From assembly GCF_023015985.1 (NCBI RefSeq), contig NZ_JALKAO010000001.1:620001-684000 (forward strand): DNA of 64,000 nt. The letters run 5' to 3'. This stretch comes from Marivita sp. S6314. Its GTDB lineage: Bacteria; Pseudomonadota; Alphaproteobacteria; Rhodobacterales; Rhodobacteraceae. The first letter of the stretch is position 1. Each line of letters begins with the position of its first letter. Positions 27,825 through 37,753 of this stretch are shown here, piece by piece. Under the pieces are notes generated by a model. That model was given only the letters and a program-made list of their open reading frames with translations. It had not been told where the DNA came from and searched no databases. Both the position numbers and the translations under genes were made by a program.

Positions 27825-28437
27825 GCAACATTCCCGCGCCATCCATACGAAGCGTGACCGGTCCGTCTGCCTTGTTCGAGGTGCCCACGCGGCGGTCCGG
27901 TGAAAAACGCAGCCCGTCAATTGGCCAGCGCAACCCTGTAGAGCGCCCGGTGACGGCGCGCATGGGGAACAGCGACACGCGGGTTTCGGGCGCGAGGTCC
28001 AGCTCTATCCGCGGCGGCAGGTGCAGCACGACATCGTCCTGTCCGACAAGCAGAATTGCCCGGTGCGGGAACCGCGCCAGCACGGTCATGGCAGCCAGCA
28101 GGTGATCCACCTGCCCGCCCAGAAAGCCGATCCCGACCACCAGTGGTGCCGAGATCGAACGCAGCGCCTTGTCAAAATCTGTGCTGTCCTGTTCCGCGAT
28201 ATGGTGAACGCGGTCTGCGGGTATGGCGGCGCGCGTGGCGTCAGACACCGAATCCAGATCACCGATCAGCGCATCGGGAACCCGTCCGACCTGCATCAGC
28301 CAGTCTGCCCCGCTGTCAGCGGCGACAACGGTTCGAAACTCATTCAATAATTCGGAAAGCTGCGCATTGTCGCCAATTGCGCCACCAACCAGCAAAACTG
28401 GTTCGTCAGAGAAAACAATCGCCGTGTTCATGGCCAA
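27748..28437 (-). CDS. Thiamine pyrophosphokinase
   Basis: A 229-aa enzyme converting thiamine to thiamine diphosphate with ATP. Substrate motifs are AADSGADWLM near residue 40, IGDLDSVSD near 58-66 and EQDSTDFDKAL near 85. The beta-sandwich C-terminal domain ends GMLLIL. It overlaps the convergent EamA gene by 77 bp, so the two transcripts share an antisense region. Divergent from the long acidic protein gene 130 bp away. Confidence 0.9.
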   Translation of the reverse strand: MAMNTAIVFSDEPVLLVGGAIGDNAQLSELLNEFRTVVAADSGADWLMQVGRVPDALIGDLDSVSDATRAAIPADRVHHIAEQDSTDFDKALRSISAPLVVGIGFLGGQVDHLLAAMTVLARFPHRAILLVGQDDVVLHLPPRIELDLAPETRVSLFPMRAVTGRSTGLRWPIDGLRFSPDRRVGTSNKADGPVTLRMDGAGMLLILPVQERAQLATALVQADGLWPAL

Positions 28438-28569
28438 TTAATGGCGAAAGGCGAAACAGATCACAATCAGGTCACGAAATGATACCGTCCGAGGCACAGA
28501 TTCGATATGCTTTGGTCTTGGTAAACGGGCACCCAGATCATCGCAGAATTTTGGAAAGCGAGTGTTGGT

Positions 28570-30942
28570 ATGGTCAGTTCCAATAAAATACTCACGGTAT
28601 CCTACGGTACCTTCTCATGTACGCTGGAAGGGTTTGATAACTCTTTCGACACCATGAAGGCGATTGCGGAATACTTCCGTGACCTGGCGCAGGACGACCG
28701 GTATTTCGGGGCCGAACCTCCGACACCTGATGCGGAAATGCTGGCACGGATCGCGGAACGCGAGATCGAACGCCGCGTGGAAGCGCGGTTCGAACAAGGA
28801 AATCTGGTTCTGCGCCCGACAGATGAGGACAAGTCGCCGCGCGGGGATGTCGCGACGGACACATCGACGGGTGCAGCTCTTGTGGGCGCGGCAGCCGGTG
28901 CGGCTGCCACCGGTCTGGTTGCCGCGAACACGCTTGATGACACGTCAGAGGCTGCAGAGGATGATGTCTCCCTAGATGTCGCCCTCGACGACGATACAGA
29001 TGTCGACGCCGACGCGATTTCGGCACTCATGCTCGAGGACGAGGCACCGCAAGAAATATCCCTGTCGACCGATGACGCTGTTGCCGATTTGGACGGCTCA
29101 GATGAGCTTTTGATTGAATCGGTCGAGGTTGAAGAGCCAGAGGCCGAAGCGGCACAGGCACCGGATGCCGGGGACGATTCCCAGAGCATTGAAGACTTCA
29201 TCGCGGCGCAGTCCAATCCGGACGATATGCCTGCCGAAGTCGCCGCGGAAATCGACACACCTGATGTTGAGGTGATGGAAGACGTCGACGCAGCACAGCC
29301 CGTGACAGACAGCGTGGCCGAGAAGCTCCAGCGCATTCGCGCGGTGGTGGCGTCGAAACCAGCGGCAGAGCCGGATTACATCGAAGACGAACACGCGATG
29401 TCGGGTCCGGATGGCGACGGCGTTGATGAAAACGACGCGATTGATGTTGTGGCAGGCCTTGCCGCGCTGGACGACGCGCATGCGGACACCGCTGAGCCTG
29501 CGCCGCAGGAGGCCCCGGTGGCCGAGGCCGCGCTGGATGATGCGGATGACAACCTCTTCACCGATACGATTGCCGCCCTCGTCAACGACGAAATCGACAG
29601 CGATGACGAAGATGAAGCGATCCTTCCGGACGTGCCTTACGAGGATGACGCCACAGCCGAGGTTGATGCCCCAGAAACGCTGGACGAAATCGCGGCGCTG
29701 CGTGCCAAGATCGCAGAGCTGGAGGCTCAGGCCGCAGCGGCGCAGGACGCCGGTGACGATGCTGAAGACACGCCCGTTGTTTCGGATGGGCCACTCGTGC
29801 TTGCGGCGGAAGACGCTGTTCCCGTCGAAGACAGCGCAGAGGACGACGCAGTCGAGGCCCCGCGCCCCATCGTGGCGCGCGTCAACAAGGCCAAGCGCAG
29901 CGACGTTGAGGCCGCTTTGGCAGCTGGCGCGCTGGAAGAATACGACGATGAGGATGACGTCGAAGACACATCCGAAGCGCCGGACGCGACCCCGGTTCCG
30001 GGTGCAGATGACAGTTCTCTGACGGCAGAACAGGAAGCAGAGCTGGCACGCGAGCTGGCAGAGCTTCAGGCCGAAATCGAAGATGATGACGATTGGGATT
30101 TCGACGTCGCGGACGATAGCGCAGAGCTGTCCGAGGAGTCCGAAGACGATGACACCCCCGCATTGAGCGCGGACGCCGAGGCAGAGGCCGAAGCCAATAT
30201 TCGCAAGGCTGTGAAACTCACCAGCCCGGCGCGTGCGATGCTGACGGATTCGCCGATTGAAGAAGACGCGTCCTCGGTGGACCGGTTGATCGACCAGACC
30301 GAAACCGAAATGGACGAGCCCGAAGGCAACCGCCGCCGCAGCGCGATTGCGCATCTGCGGGCGGCTGTTGCGGCCACCAAGGCGGATCGCCTGTTGGGGC
30401 TTGGCAAGAAAACCGATGACCAGGAAGAACCTTACCGCGAAGATCTGGCGGATGCGGTGCGCCCGCGTCGCCCGGTGGTGACCCAGTCCCGGTCGGAACG
30501 CCCGGCCCCTGTGCGCCCTGCCCCGCTCAAGTTGGTGGCCGAACAGCGCGTCGATGCCGAAGAGGACGCCGCCGCAACCACCCCGATCCGTCCACGCCGC
30601 GTCATGCGCAGCGCCGATGTGGCCGATGCGTCCGAAACACTGGACGGCGCAGATGGCGAAGGCTTTGCCGAGTTTGCCGAAAATGCCGGCGCGAACACCC
30701 TGCCAGAGCTTCTGGAGGCAGCCGCCGCTTATATGTCATTCGTTGAAGGCCGCGATCAGTTCTCGCGTCCGCAATTGATGACCAAGCTGCATCAGGCCGA
30801 AGGGGATGCAAGCTCTCGGGAAGAGCGGCTGCGCAGCTTTGGCCAGTTGTTGCGTGAAGGCAAAATCGAAAAGAAAGGCGGCGGACGGTTTACGGCGTCA
30901 GACAGCATCGGGTTCAAACCCTCTGCCCGCGCCGCCGGGTAA
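28570..30942 (+). CDS. Long acidic protein with conserved-looking ends, unknown
   Basis: A 790-aa protein with no recognised catalytic domain. The N-terminal ~85 residues are folded-looking ([20 protein letters not shown], then helical [20 protein letters not shown]). A segment [16 protein letters not shown] follows. About residues 120-560 are an extremely Asp/Glu-rich, Ala-rich linker with one coiled-coil stretch ([20 protein letters not shown]). The C-terminal ~75 residues are again ordered ([17 protein letters not shown], then [19 protein letters not shown]), resembling a small winged-helix fold. Start ATG/GTG region at 28570. A strong terminator follows. Function unknown. Confidence 0.75.
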   Translation: MVSSNKILTVSYGTFSCTLEGFDNSFDTMKAIAEYFRDLAQDDRYFGAEPPTPDAEMLARIAEREIERRVEARFEQGNLVLRPTDEDKSPRGDVATDTSTGAALVGAAAGAAATGLVAANTLDDTSEAAEDDVSLDVALDDDTDVDADAISALMLEDEAPQEISLSTDDAVADLDGSDELLIESVEVEEPEAEAAQAPDAGDDSQSIEDFIAAQSNPDDMPAEVAAEIDTPDVEVMEDVDAAQPVTDSVAEKLQRIRAVVASKPAAEPDYIEDEHAMSGPDGDGVDENDAIDVVAGLAALDDAHADTAEPAPQEAPVAEAALDDADDNLFTDTIAALVNDEIDSDDEDEAILPDVPYEDDATAEVDAPETLDEIAALRAKIAELEAQAAAAQDAGDDAEDTPVVSDGPLVLAAEDAVPVEDSAEDDAVEAPRPIVARVNKAKRSDVEAALAAGALEEYDDEDDVEDTSEAPDATPVPGADDSSLTAEQEAELARELAELQAEIEDDDDWDFDVADDSAELSEESEDDDTPALSADAEAEAEANIRKAVKLTSPARAMLTDSPIEEDASSVDRLIDQTETEMDEPEGNRRRSAIAHLRAAVAATKADRLLGLGKKTDDQEEPYREDLADAVRPRRPVVTQSRSERPAPVRPAPLKLVAEQRVDAEEDAAATTPIRPRRVMRSADVADASETLDGADGEGFAEFAENAGANTLPELLEAAAAYMSFVEGRDQFSRPQLMTKLHQAEGDASSREERLRSFGQLLREGKIEKKGGGRFTASDSIGFKPSARAAG

Positions 30943-30948
30943 GACATC

Positions 30949-30972
30949 AAAGGGGCCTTCGGGCCCCTTTTT
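30949..30972 (+). terminator. Rho-independent terminator with TTCG loop
   Basis: A perfect 9-bp stem (AAAGGGGCC/GGCCCCTTT) closed by a TTCG tetraloop (30958-30961) ends in five T residues. It lies 6 bp after the acidic protein gene. Confidence 0.92.
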
Positions 30973-31060
30973 CTTTGAACCGGGACAAACGCCCAACCTT
31001 GTCGTCGCACGCGCAGGACTGCTAGGTACGGGTCAACCGTCGCTTGGAAAGGACCGCCTG

Positions 31061-31729
31061 ATGGAGCTCAACGCAGATTTCTCGCAGCAGGTCGTGGTGC
31101 ATTCCGCAAAGCTCGATTGGACCCCGTCGCCCATGCAAGGCGTGGATCGCCGGATGCTGGACCGCATCGGTGACGAGGTGGCGCGTGCGACGTCCATCGT
31201 GCGCTATGCGCCCGGCTCCATGTTCTCGGCGCACACCCATACCGGTGGCGAAGAGTTCATCGTGCTGGAGGGCGTGTTTCAGGACGAACATGGCGACTAC
31301 CCGGCTGGCACCTATGTGCGCAACCCGCCAACCACGTCGCATACGCCCGGCTCGGATGCGGGATGCACCATCTTTGTGAAGCTCTGGCAGTTCGACTTGG
31401 ATGACCGCACCCAGTTTCGCAAAGACATGGACGCGGCGTTACCGGCTCCCACGGATGGGGTTGCCACGGCTTGCCTTCACGCCGACAGCCGCGAAACGGT
31501 CACGTTTACGAAGCTTGATCCGGGTGCGGTGCTGTCAAACTCAGACGCGGGCGGGATTGAACTGCTGGTCCTGTCCGGCACGGTGGATGACGGGACAGAT
31601 AAGCTGGAAACGGGCAGCTGGTTGCGCGTGCCGGACGGTCAGGCATTGACCGCCACCGCTGGCGATGCCGGTGCGTCGGTCTGGATGAAGACCGGGCATC
31701 TGCGCTACGCAAAAGCCCCGGACGTATAG
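31061..31729 (+). CDS. Double-cupin protein (ChrR-like cupin fold)
   Basis: A 222-aa protein with two cupin barrels. The first has [18 protein letters not shown] near residues 48-65, including the paired His and Glu metal ligands, and ends with [10 protein letters not shown]. The second barrel (about 130-215) lacks these His residues. The arrangement resembles the ChrR/anti-ECF cupin domain, but the N-terminal zinc anti-sigma domain and an adjacent ECF sigma gene are missing, so a stand-alone metal-binding cupin is more likely. ATG 31061 is preceded by GGAAAGGA. Confidence 0.8.
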   Translation: MELNADFSQQVVVHSAKLDWTPSPMQGVDRRMLDRIGDEVARATSIVRYAPGSMFSAHTHTGGEEFIVLEGVFQDEHGDYPAGTYVRNPPTTSHTPGSDAGCTIFVKLWQFDLDDRTQFRKDMDAALPAPTDGVATACLHADSRETVTFTKLDPGAVLSNSDAGGIELLVLSGTVDDGTDKLETGSWLRVPDGQALTATAGDAGASVWMKTGHLRYAKAPDV

Positions 31730-31766
31730 CGCCGAAAGCCGCCCGCGTCCCTGTTTGGTCTTGCCG

Positions 31767-31988
31767 TTACTCCCCCGCGTCCGGATCGGCCTGACCGACG
31801 CCTTTGAACACGAATTTGAACGGCAACGCCCAAAGGATCCCCAGCACCACGTAGACCACAAACTCAACCCAGAATGGCGGGCGGTCGAGCCAGTTCATCA
31901 CTGTCACACAGGCGACGATATAGATCGGCAATCCGATCAACAGGATCACCAGAGACCACCGCTTGCGCGCTTTGTAGCTGAGGGCCAT
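31767..31988 (-). CDS. DUF2842 small membrane protein
   Basis: A 73-aa protein with two transmembrane helices (WSLVILLIGLPIYIVACVTV and FVVYVVLGILWALPFKFVF) joined by DRPPFW, matching the alphaproteobacterial DUF2842 family. It lies 19 bp downstream of purA on the same strand and is probably co-transcribed. Function unknown. Confidence 0.85.
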   Translation of the reverse strand: MALSYKARKRWSLVILLIGLPIYIVACVTVMNWLDRPPFWVEFVVYVVLGILWALPFKFVFKGVGQADPDAGE

Positions 31989-32007
31989 GCGCCGCTCCTG
32001 TGTTGCG

Positions 32008-33303
32008 TCAGTCAGCGAACGGATCTGTCACGAGGATCGTGTCATCCCGCTCCGGTGAGGTTGAAAGTAGGGCAACCGGGCATTCGATCAATTCCTCGAC
32101 CCGGCGCACATATTTGATCGCCTCGGCAGGCAGATCCGCCCAGGACCGCGCCCCTTCGGTGGATTGCGACCAGCCGGGCATTTCTTCGTAGATCGGGGTG
32201 CAGCGCGCCTGCTGATCCGCCGCGGTGGGCAGGTAATCCAGCCGCGTGCCGTCAAGATCATAGCCGACGCAGATCTTCAGCGTCTCGAACCCGTCCAACA
32301 CATCCAGCTTGGTCAGAGAGATGCCATTGACCCCCGACGTTGCACAGGTCTGGCGCACAAGGCAGGCATCAAACCACCCGCAGCGCCGCTTGCGCCCGGT
32401 GGTGGTGCCAAATTCATGCCCCCGTTCGCCAAGACGCTGGCCATCCGCATCGTCCAGTTCGGTTGGGAACGGGCCTTCGCCGACACGTGTGGTGTAGGCT
32501 TTGACGATCCCAAGCACGTATTCGATGGAGCCCGGCCCAAGGCCAACCCCCGTCGCCGCCTGCCCGGCAATCACGTTGGACGAGGTCACAAAGGGATAGG
32601 TGCCGAAGTCGATATCCAACAGCGCACCTTGCGCCCCTTCGAACAGGATGCGCTTGCCCGCCTTGCGCTTTTCGTTGAGCACCTTCCAGACCGGGGCGGC
32701 GAAAGGCAGGATATGCGCTGCGATCTCGTTCAGCTGCGCCAGCAGGGCGTCGCGGTCGACCGGGTCAAAGCCAAGCCCTTTGCGCAGCGGGTCATGGTGC
32801 TGCAACGCGCGATCCACCCGCGCCTCAAGCGTCGCCGGATCGGCCAGATCCGCCACGCGCACGGACCGACGGCCCACCTTGTCCTCGTAGGCCGGACCAA
32901 TGCCGCGCCCGGTTGTGCCGATCTTGGTGCCTTTTGAGGCCGCTTCTTCCCGCGCGCGGTCCAATTCGCCATGGATGGGCAGGATCAGCGGCGTGTTCTC
33001 GGCGATCATCAGCGTTTCGGGTGTGATCTCCACCCCCTGCGCGCGGATCGTCTCGATCTCTTTCATCAGGTGCCAGGGATCCAGAACCACCCCGTTGCCG
33101 ATGACCGACAGCTTGCCGCCGCGCACAACACCAGACGGCAGCGCGTGCAGCTTGTAGACCTTGCCATCAATGACCAGCGTGTGGCCCGCATTGTGCCCGC
33201 CCTGAAAGCGGCAGATCACATCCGCCCGCTCCGAGAGCCAATCCACGATTTTGCCTTTGCCCTCGTCGCCCCACTGAGCGCCTACGACCACCACATTTGC
33301 CAT
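32008..33303 (-). CDS. purA: Adenylosuccinate synthetase
   Basis: A 431-aa enzyme forming adenylosuccinate from IMP, aspartate and GTP, the first step from IMP to AMP. It begins [18 protein letters not shown], the diagnostic P-loop; [12 protein letters not shown] holds the catalytic His, and [15 protein letters not shown] and [14 protein letters not shown] follow. The frame is open to 33435 but the conserved start is at 33303. Last enzyme of an isolated gene here rather than a pur cluster. Confidence 0.96.
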   Translation of the reverse strand: MANVVVVGAQWGDEGKGKIVDWLSERADVICRFQGGHNAGHTLVIDGKVYKLHALPSGVVRGGKLSVIGNGVVLDPWHLMKEIETIRAQGVEITPETLMIAENTPLILPIHGELDRAREEAASKGTKIGTTGRGIGPAYEDKVGRRSVRVADLADPATLEARVDRALQHHDPLRKGLGFDPVDRDALLAQLNEIAAHILPFAAPVWKVLNEKRKAGKRILFEGAQGALLDIDFGTYPFVTSSNVIAGQAATGVGLGPGSIEYVLGIVKAYTTRVGEGPFPTELDDADGQRLGERGHEFGTTTGRKRRCGWFDACLVRQTCATSGVNGISLTKLDVLDGFETLKICVGYDLDGTRLDYLPTAADQQARCTPIYEEMPGWSQSTEGARSWADLPAEAIKYVRRVEELIECPVALLSTSPERDDTILVTDPFAD

Positions 33304-33458
33304 GATAAAGACCTTTGCTGTCGACCCGTTCGTCAAACCGGCGTCCGTATAGCGCCCGTTTGCCACAGGCGAAACCGCGAAAGTGACGCGCCCTCTGGAC
33401 AGCGGCCTCGCGCTTGGGCCATCTCGCTCCACCACATGTCGATGAAAGGCGTTCCACC

Positions 33459-33854
33459 ATGGGTTTCCTGCTGCGCTGGCTGTTTGCGTTTGCCTTGATC
33501 TCCGCGACGTATAATCCCACGCAGTACAATTTCGTCCGCTGGGCCATGACCGACGGGCAGGATCGTCTGTCGATCACAGTGCTGGCCGGACTGGTGCTGC
33601 TGGTGGGCTACGTGATTTACCTGCGCGCCACGCTCCGATCCATCGGGGCGTTCGGAATGGGGTTGATCCTTGCCATCGTCGGGGCCTTGCTTTGGGTGGC
33701 CTATGATTTCGGTCTGCTGGATCTGCAGGACCAGACACTGACCGTCTGGATTGGCATCTTTGCGCTGTCATCGGTTTTGGGCATCGGCCTGAGCTGGTCC
33801 ATCGTGCGCCGCAAACTTTCGGGTCAGGCGGATGTCGACGATGTCGATGAATAA
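33459..33854 (+). CDS. Four-helix membrane protein (DUF6524-like)
   Basis: A 131-aa protein with about four transmembrane helices ([69 protein letters not shown]) and an acidic tail. The N-terminal [16 protein letters not shown] motif fits what I recall of the DUF6524 family in Rhodobacterales. Start ATG 33459; it is divergent from purA. Function unknown. Confidence 0.75.
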   Translation: MGFLLRWLFAFALISATYNPTQYNFVRWAMTDGQDRLSITVLAGLVLLVGYVIYLRATLRSIGAFGMGLILAIVGALLWVAYDFGLLDLQDQTLTVWIGIFALSSVLGIGLSWSIVRRKLSGQADVDDVDE

Positions 33855-34081
33855 TCCCATCTTCTTTTTCCAAATATGCCCGGACGCACCGCCCCGAAAA
33901 GCGCAGCGTCACCTGACGCACACCGCCCCACACATGCCCCAGCCCGAGGCGGTCGGCCGAAGGCCGTGAGCCGAGACACACCAGCGCGCGCCAGCGCACC
34001 GATTATGACGTCGCAACGGGTTGCGCGACGTCCAACTTGGCCTTAGATACCCCCCATTCACGAAAGACATCCGGGACAGCC

Positions 34082-34462
34082 ATGGAAAACGTCGTTCTTA
34101 TCATCCATCTCCTTCTTGCGCTCGCGCTGATCGGCGTTGTTCTGCTGCAGCGCTCTGACGGCGGTGGGCTTGGCGCCATGGGTGGCGGCGGCGGTGGCGG
34201 CACTGTCAGCGCCCGCAGCGCGACCACCGGATTGGGCAAACTGACCTGGGTGTTGGCGATTGCCTTTATCTGCACCTCGCTGACCCTGACGATCATCGCG
34301 GCACAGAACGCGTCCGGCAGTTCGATCATGGATCGTCTCGGCCGCGGCGGCAGCAGCGCGCCGGCGGAAGACAGCAGCACCGATATCGACACGGACGGGC
34401 TTCTGCCTCCGCCCTCGTCATCGGCGGACCCGAACCTGCCATTGGTGCCAAGCGCCGACTAA
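34082..34462 (+). CDS. secG: SecG, preprotein translocase subunit
   Basis: A 126-aa inner-membrane protein of the SecYEG channel. Two helices (VVLIIHLLLALALIGVVLL and LTWVLAIAFICTSLTLTII) flank the conserved LLQRSDGGGLGAMGGGGGGG loop, and the C-terminus is a Ser/Asp-rich tail typical of alphaproteobacterial SecG. ATG 34082 begins MENVVLII; earlier in-frame codons are not conserved-looking. A terminator follows, then pyrG, the usual gene order. Upstream, 34007-34032 forms an imperfect GACGTCGC hairpin. Confidence 0.92.
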   Translation: MENVVLIIHLLLALALIGVVLLQRSDGGGLGAMGGGGGGGTVSARSATTGLGKLTWVLAIAFICTSLTLTIIAAQNASGSSIMDRLGRGGSSAPAEDSSTDIDTDGLLPPPSSSADPNLPLVPSAD

Positions 34463-34483
34463 GCCATCGTGAATGGCCTTTGG

Positions 34484-34514
34484 AACGCGTAACCACATCA
34501 GGTTGCGCGTTTTT
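34484..34514 (+). terminator. Rho-independent terminator after secG
   Basis: An 11-bp stem (AACGCGTAACC with GGTTGCGCGTT, one G-U pair) with a 6-nt loop ends in a T-run. It separates secG from pyrG. Confidence 0.8.
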
Positions 34515-34688
34515 CTTTGCCAAGGGACGCCACCATGTCTTGAGGCAAATTTATCTGACGTAACATCATCTTGGGGCACGGCTTGATTTTGTCAGTCGAA
34601 TCCCTTATCGCTCAAATCCCGTGATGCTGCGTTGGTTTGCCCGCGCAGAGCGCATGATTTGCAGACGCGCCGCGGGAGGTTTCCAGAC

Positions 34689-36332
34689 ATGGCACGCTTT
34701 ATTTTCATCACCGGCGGTGTGGTGTCTTCGCTTGGAAAAGGTCTCGCCTCGGCTGCGCTTGGTGCCTTGCTGCAGGCCCGCGGGTATTCGGTGCGGCTGC
34801 GCAAACTGGATCCTTACCTGAACGTCGATCCCGGCACGATGAGCCCGTTTGAACATGGCGAAGTGTTTGTCACCGATGATGGTGCGGAAACCGATCTGGA
34901 TCTTGGCCATTACGAACGCTTCACCGGGGTCCCTGCCCGCAAGACCGACAGCATCTCGTCGGGCCGCATCTATACCAACGTGCTCGAAAAAGAACGGCGC
35001 GGTGATTACCTGGGCAAAACCATTCAGGTGATCCCGCATGTGACCAATGAAATCAAAGACTTCATCTCGATTGGCGAAGACGAGGTTGATTTCATGCTGT
35101 GCGAAATTGGCGGCACCGTGGGCGATATCGAAGGCCTGCCCTTCTTTGAAGCCATCCGCCAGTTCAGCCAAGACAAGCCGCGCGGGCAGTGTTTGTTCAT
35201 GCACCTCACGTTGCTGCCCTATATCAAGGCCTCCGGCGAGCTGAAAACCAAACCGACGCAGCACAGCGTCAAGGAACTGCGCTCGATTGGTCTGGCCCCG
35301 GACATCCTTGTCTGCCGGTCGGAAGGACCGATCCCGACCAAAGAACGCGAGAAACTGGCGCTGTTTTGCAACGTGCGGCCCGACAGCGTGATTGCGGCGC
35401 AAGACCTCAATTCGATCTACGAAGCGCCGTTGGTCTATCACCGCGAAGGGCTGGATCAGGCGGTGCTCGACGCGTTCCAGATCGCACCTGCGCCGAAACC
35501 GAACCTTGCCAAGTGGGACGATGTGGCCGACCGCATCCACAACCCCGAGGGCGAGGTGAACATCGCCATCGTGGGCAAATACACCCAGCTTGAGGATGCC
35601 TATAAATCCATCGCCGAAGCGCTGACCCATGGTGGCATGGCGAACCGGGTCAAGGTCAATATCCGCTGGGTCGATGCCGAAATCTTTGACCGCGAAGACC
35701 CGGCCCCACATCTGGAAGGCTTCCACGCGATCCTTGTCCCCGGCGGCTTTGGCGAACGGGGCACCGAAGGCAAGATCAAGGCCGCGCAGTTCGCCCGCGA
35801 ACACAAGGTGCCCTATCTGGGGATTTGCCTTGGCATGCAGATGGCCGTGATCGAAGCCGCGCGTAACGTCGCCAAACTGCCTGACGCCGGGTCCGAGGAA
35901 TTTGACCACGAGGCCGGTAAGAAACGGTTTACGCCCGTGGTGTATCACCTCAAGGAATGGGTGCAGGGGAACGAAAAGGTCAATCGCTCGGTCGAGGATG
36001 ACAAGGGCGGCACCATGCGCCTTGGCGCCTATGACGCGGTGCTGACCGAGGGGTCCAAAGTGGCCAAAGCCTATGGCACCACCACCATCGACGAACGCCA
36101 CCGCCACCGCTACGAGGTGGACATCAAGTACAAGGACGATCTTGAAAAAGCCGGTCTGAAGTTCTCTGGCATGAGCCCGGACGGCCGCCTGCCCGAGATC
36201 GTGGAATGGCCCGACCACCCGTGGTTCATCGGTGTGCAGTTCCACCCGGAGCTGAAGTCAAAACCGTTTGATCCGCATCCACTGTTCAAGGATTTCGTAC
36301 GGGCGGCGAAGGATGTGTCGAGGTTGGTGTAG
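34689..36332 (+). CDS. pyrG: CTP synthase
   Basis: A 547-aa cytosolic enzyme aminating UTP to CTP. The synthetase domain starts [18 protein letters not shown] and contains [18 protein letters not shown] and [11 protein letters not shown]. The C-terminal glutamine amidotransferase domain has its nucleophile in [10 protein letters not shown] near residue 380 and His-Glu in [13 protein letters not shown] 34689 follows GGGAGG within 10 bp. It is the last housekeeping gene before the AT-richer island. Confidence 0.97.
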   Translation: MARFIFITGGVVSSLGKGLASAALGALLQARGYSVRLRKLDPYLNVDPGTMSPFEHGEVFVTDDGAETDLDLGHYERFTGVPARKTDSISSGRIYTNVLEKERRGDYLGKTIQVIPHVTNEIKDFISIGEDEVDFMLCEIGGTVGDIEGLPFFEAIRQFSQDKPRGQCLFMHLTLLPYIKASGELKTKPTQHSVKELRSIGLAPDILVCRSEGPIPTKEREKLALFCNVRPDSVIAAQDLNSIYEAPLVYHREGLDQAVLDAFQIAPAPKPNLAKWDDVADRIHNPEGEVNIAIVGKYTQLEDAYKSIAEALTHGGMANRVKVNIRWVDAEIFDREDPAPHLEGFHAILVPGGFGERGTEGKIKAAQFAREHKVPYLGICLGMQMAVIEAARNVAKLPDAGSEEFDHEAGKKRFTPVVYHLKEWVQGNEKVNRSVEDDKGGTMRLGAYDAVLTEGSKVAKAYGTTTIDERHRHRYEVDIKYKDDLEKAGLKFSGMSPDGRLPEIVEWPDHPWFIGVQFHPELKSKPFDPHPLFKDFVRAAKDVSRLV

Positions 36333-36374
36333 TAAATTCTTTTCTAACGCGATCTTTGATACTATGTGTAAAGA

Positions 36375-37001
36375 ATGAGCGACCCCGTAGTCTCAGCGTT
36401 TACAGATGATCAGGCCGAACGCCTGTCAGGCGTTTCGCGCTCCCAATTGCGATATTGGGATCGAAGTGGTTTTTTTGAACCTGAATTTGGAGCTAAAGAC
36501 AAAAAGCTGAAGCATAGTCGTCTCTATAGTTTTCGAGATTTGGCCTGTCTTCGCGTCCTCAATACACTTAGAAATGATGCGAATGTTTCATTGCAGCATT
36601 TGCGAGATGTAAAAAATGAACTGCGTCATCTCGGTGATGATTTGTGGTCGAAGACGACACTCTACGTACTGAACAAAAAAGTCGTCATAGACAATCCCAG
36701 CACAAGCACCAAAGAAGAAGTTGTCTCCAAACAAGCTATTCTGCAAATTCCATTGAAGGTCGTTTCCGAGGGTATTCGCAACGCAATTGAATTGCTCAAC
36801 GATAAGCCAAAGGAAGCCAGAATCGAGAGAAAAAACTTAGGCTCGGGATTTGATAACGTCATTTCTGGAACACGCATTCGTGTATCCGACATACATGACT
36901 TCTTTGAGGCGGGATACTCTATTGATCAAATAATTGAGCAGTATCCGACTTTGAGAAAGATTGATGTTGAAGCAGCTCTTCACTTCAAAAAGAGTGCTTA
37001 G
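36375..37001 (+). CDS. MerR-type HTH fused to DUF433 (probable antitoxin)
   Basis: A 208-aa protein. Residues 8-80 are a MerR-like winged helix (DDQAERLSGVSRSQLRYWDR, YSFRDLACLRVLNTL). Residues about 158-206 match the DUF433 antitoxin domain (ISGTRIRVSDIHDFFEAGYS, IIEQYPTLR, VEAALHF). DUF433 proteins pair with DUF5615 PIN-like toxins, and one follows directly. The gene and the next are clearly AT-richer than neighbours, suggesting horizontal acquisition. A TACTAT at 36360-36365 could be a -10 element. The protein probably binds its own promoter and neutralises the toxin; this is inference. Confidence 0.75.
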   Translation: MSDPVVSAFTDDQAERLSGVSRSQLRYWDRSGFFEPEFGAKDKKLKHSRLYSFRDLACLRVLNTLRNDANVSLQHLRDVKNELRHLGDDLWSKTTLYVLNKKVVIDNPSTSTKEEVVSKQAILQIPLKVVSEGIRNAIELLNDKPKEARIERKNLGSGFDNVISGTRIRVSDIHDFFEAGYSIDQIIEQYPTLRKIDVEAALHFKKSA

Positions 37002-37015
37002 TGCGCAGGTAAGTT

Positions 37016-37402
37016 TTGAAATTCTTCTTAGATGCACAAGTTCCCTTCTCGGTTGGCAGTTGGCTAACCAGCTCGGGCCATGAAACAATATTCCATAATG
37101 ACGCATTGCCGGAAGGTACGGTCGATGATGTTGTGTGCGCAACGGCCATTTTAAACGAAGCCATTCTCGTTGCACTTGATAAAGACATGAAGCGTGCTGT
37201 GCGTCGATATGGAAGCAAGTTGCAACAAGACAGATTCAAGAGCTTAGACTTGCTCTTGTTCGTTTGTTCACCCGTTCAAGCGGAAAAACGCCTTCAAAGT
37301 TGTTTCTCCTTGGTCGAGCATGAATGGAAATTCGCAAACAAAAAGAAAGCTCGACGAATGTGGGTCGAAATTGGCACCAACCATTTGCGGACCTATCGCT
37401 GA
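37016..37402 (+). CDS. DUF5615 PIN-like protein (probable toxin)
   Basis: A 128-aa protein beginning KFFLDAQVPFSVGSWL, with TVDDVVCATAILNEAILVALDKDM following, the DUF5615 PIN-like layout. Candidate acidic active-site residues are Asp6, Asp37/38, Asp55 and Asp57. PIN-fold proteins of VapC type are Mg-dependent RNases. The start is TTG at 37016, 14 bp after the upstream gene stop; an earlier GTG runs straight into a stop. Basic C-terminus (NKKKARRMW). Toxin activity is inferred from family and gene order. Confidence 0.7.
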   Translation: MKFFLDAQVPFSVGSWLTSSGHETIFHNDALPEGTVDDVVCATAILNEAILVALDKDMKRAVRRYGSKLQQDRFKSLDLLLFVCSPVQAEKRLQSCFSLVEHEWKFANKKKARRMWVEIGTNHLRTYR

Positions 37403-37753
37403 GGTCTTTGTCGATCCGCAATACAAGCGTAGGGTGCATGCTCGAACGCACCGCTTCCGACACAAATCGCGCCATCGCCAGACCGCGGGATGGCGATCCG
37501 TCCACCGAACGACGGCGCTTTATCTCAACCAAATCCGTGCGCAGAATGAACGTCTCGCCCAGCCCTTCCAAATCGCCAGCCCGGGGGGCGGTCTGGCGAT
37601 GGCGCTGCGGCTTCGCCGCTGTCCGCGCCAGGGCGTTTTGCTCCACGCCGGGTGCACGGATTGTATACCCCGTAGGGCGGGCATTTGCCCGCCACCCACC
37701 ATGGGACATCGACGCCCCTACCGCCTGCCTATGATCTCGCTTAATCTTCGCCC
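37403..37753. other. Gene-free stretch downstream of the toxin-antitoxin pair
   Basis: About 350 bp with no convincing gene; short open frames on both strands have no family signature. It contains the 37471-37603 inverted-repeat element and a GGCGGGC-ATTT-GCCCGCC hairpin (37676-37693) shortly before rlmJ. It may mark the junction of the acquired island. Confidence 0.6.
37471..37603. repeat. Inverted-repeat element, copy A
   Basis: Perfect 16-bp inverted arms GCCATCGCCAGACCGC (37471-37486) and its complement (37588-37603) flank 101 bp. The left arm is followed by GGGATGGCGATCCG, also found after the left arm of the second copy at 50807. It encodes nothing recognisable. Likely a dispersed intergenic repeat or a small non-autonomous element. 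Confidence 0.65.

Noticed and set aside
31061-31729. ChrR anti-sigma factor
   Set aside because: Only the cupin part is present; no zinc anti-sigma domain and no neighbouring ECF sigma factor gene.
37236-37709. 157-codon minus-strand frame after the toxin gene
   Set aside because: Spans the inverted-repeat element and the toxin 3' end, with no family signature or ribosome site.
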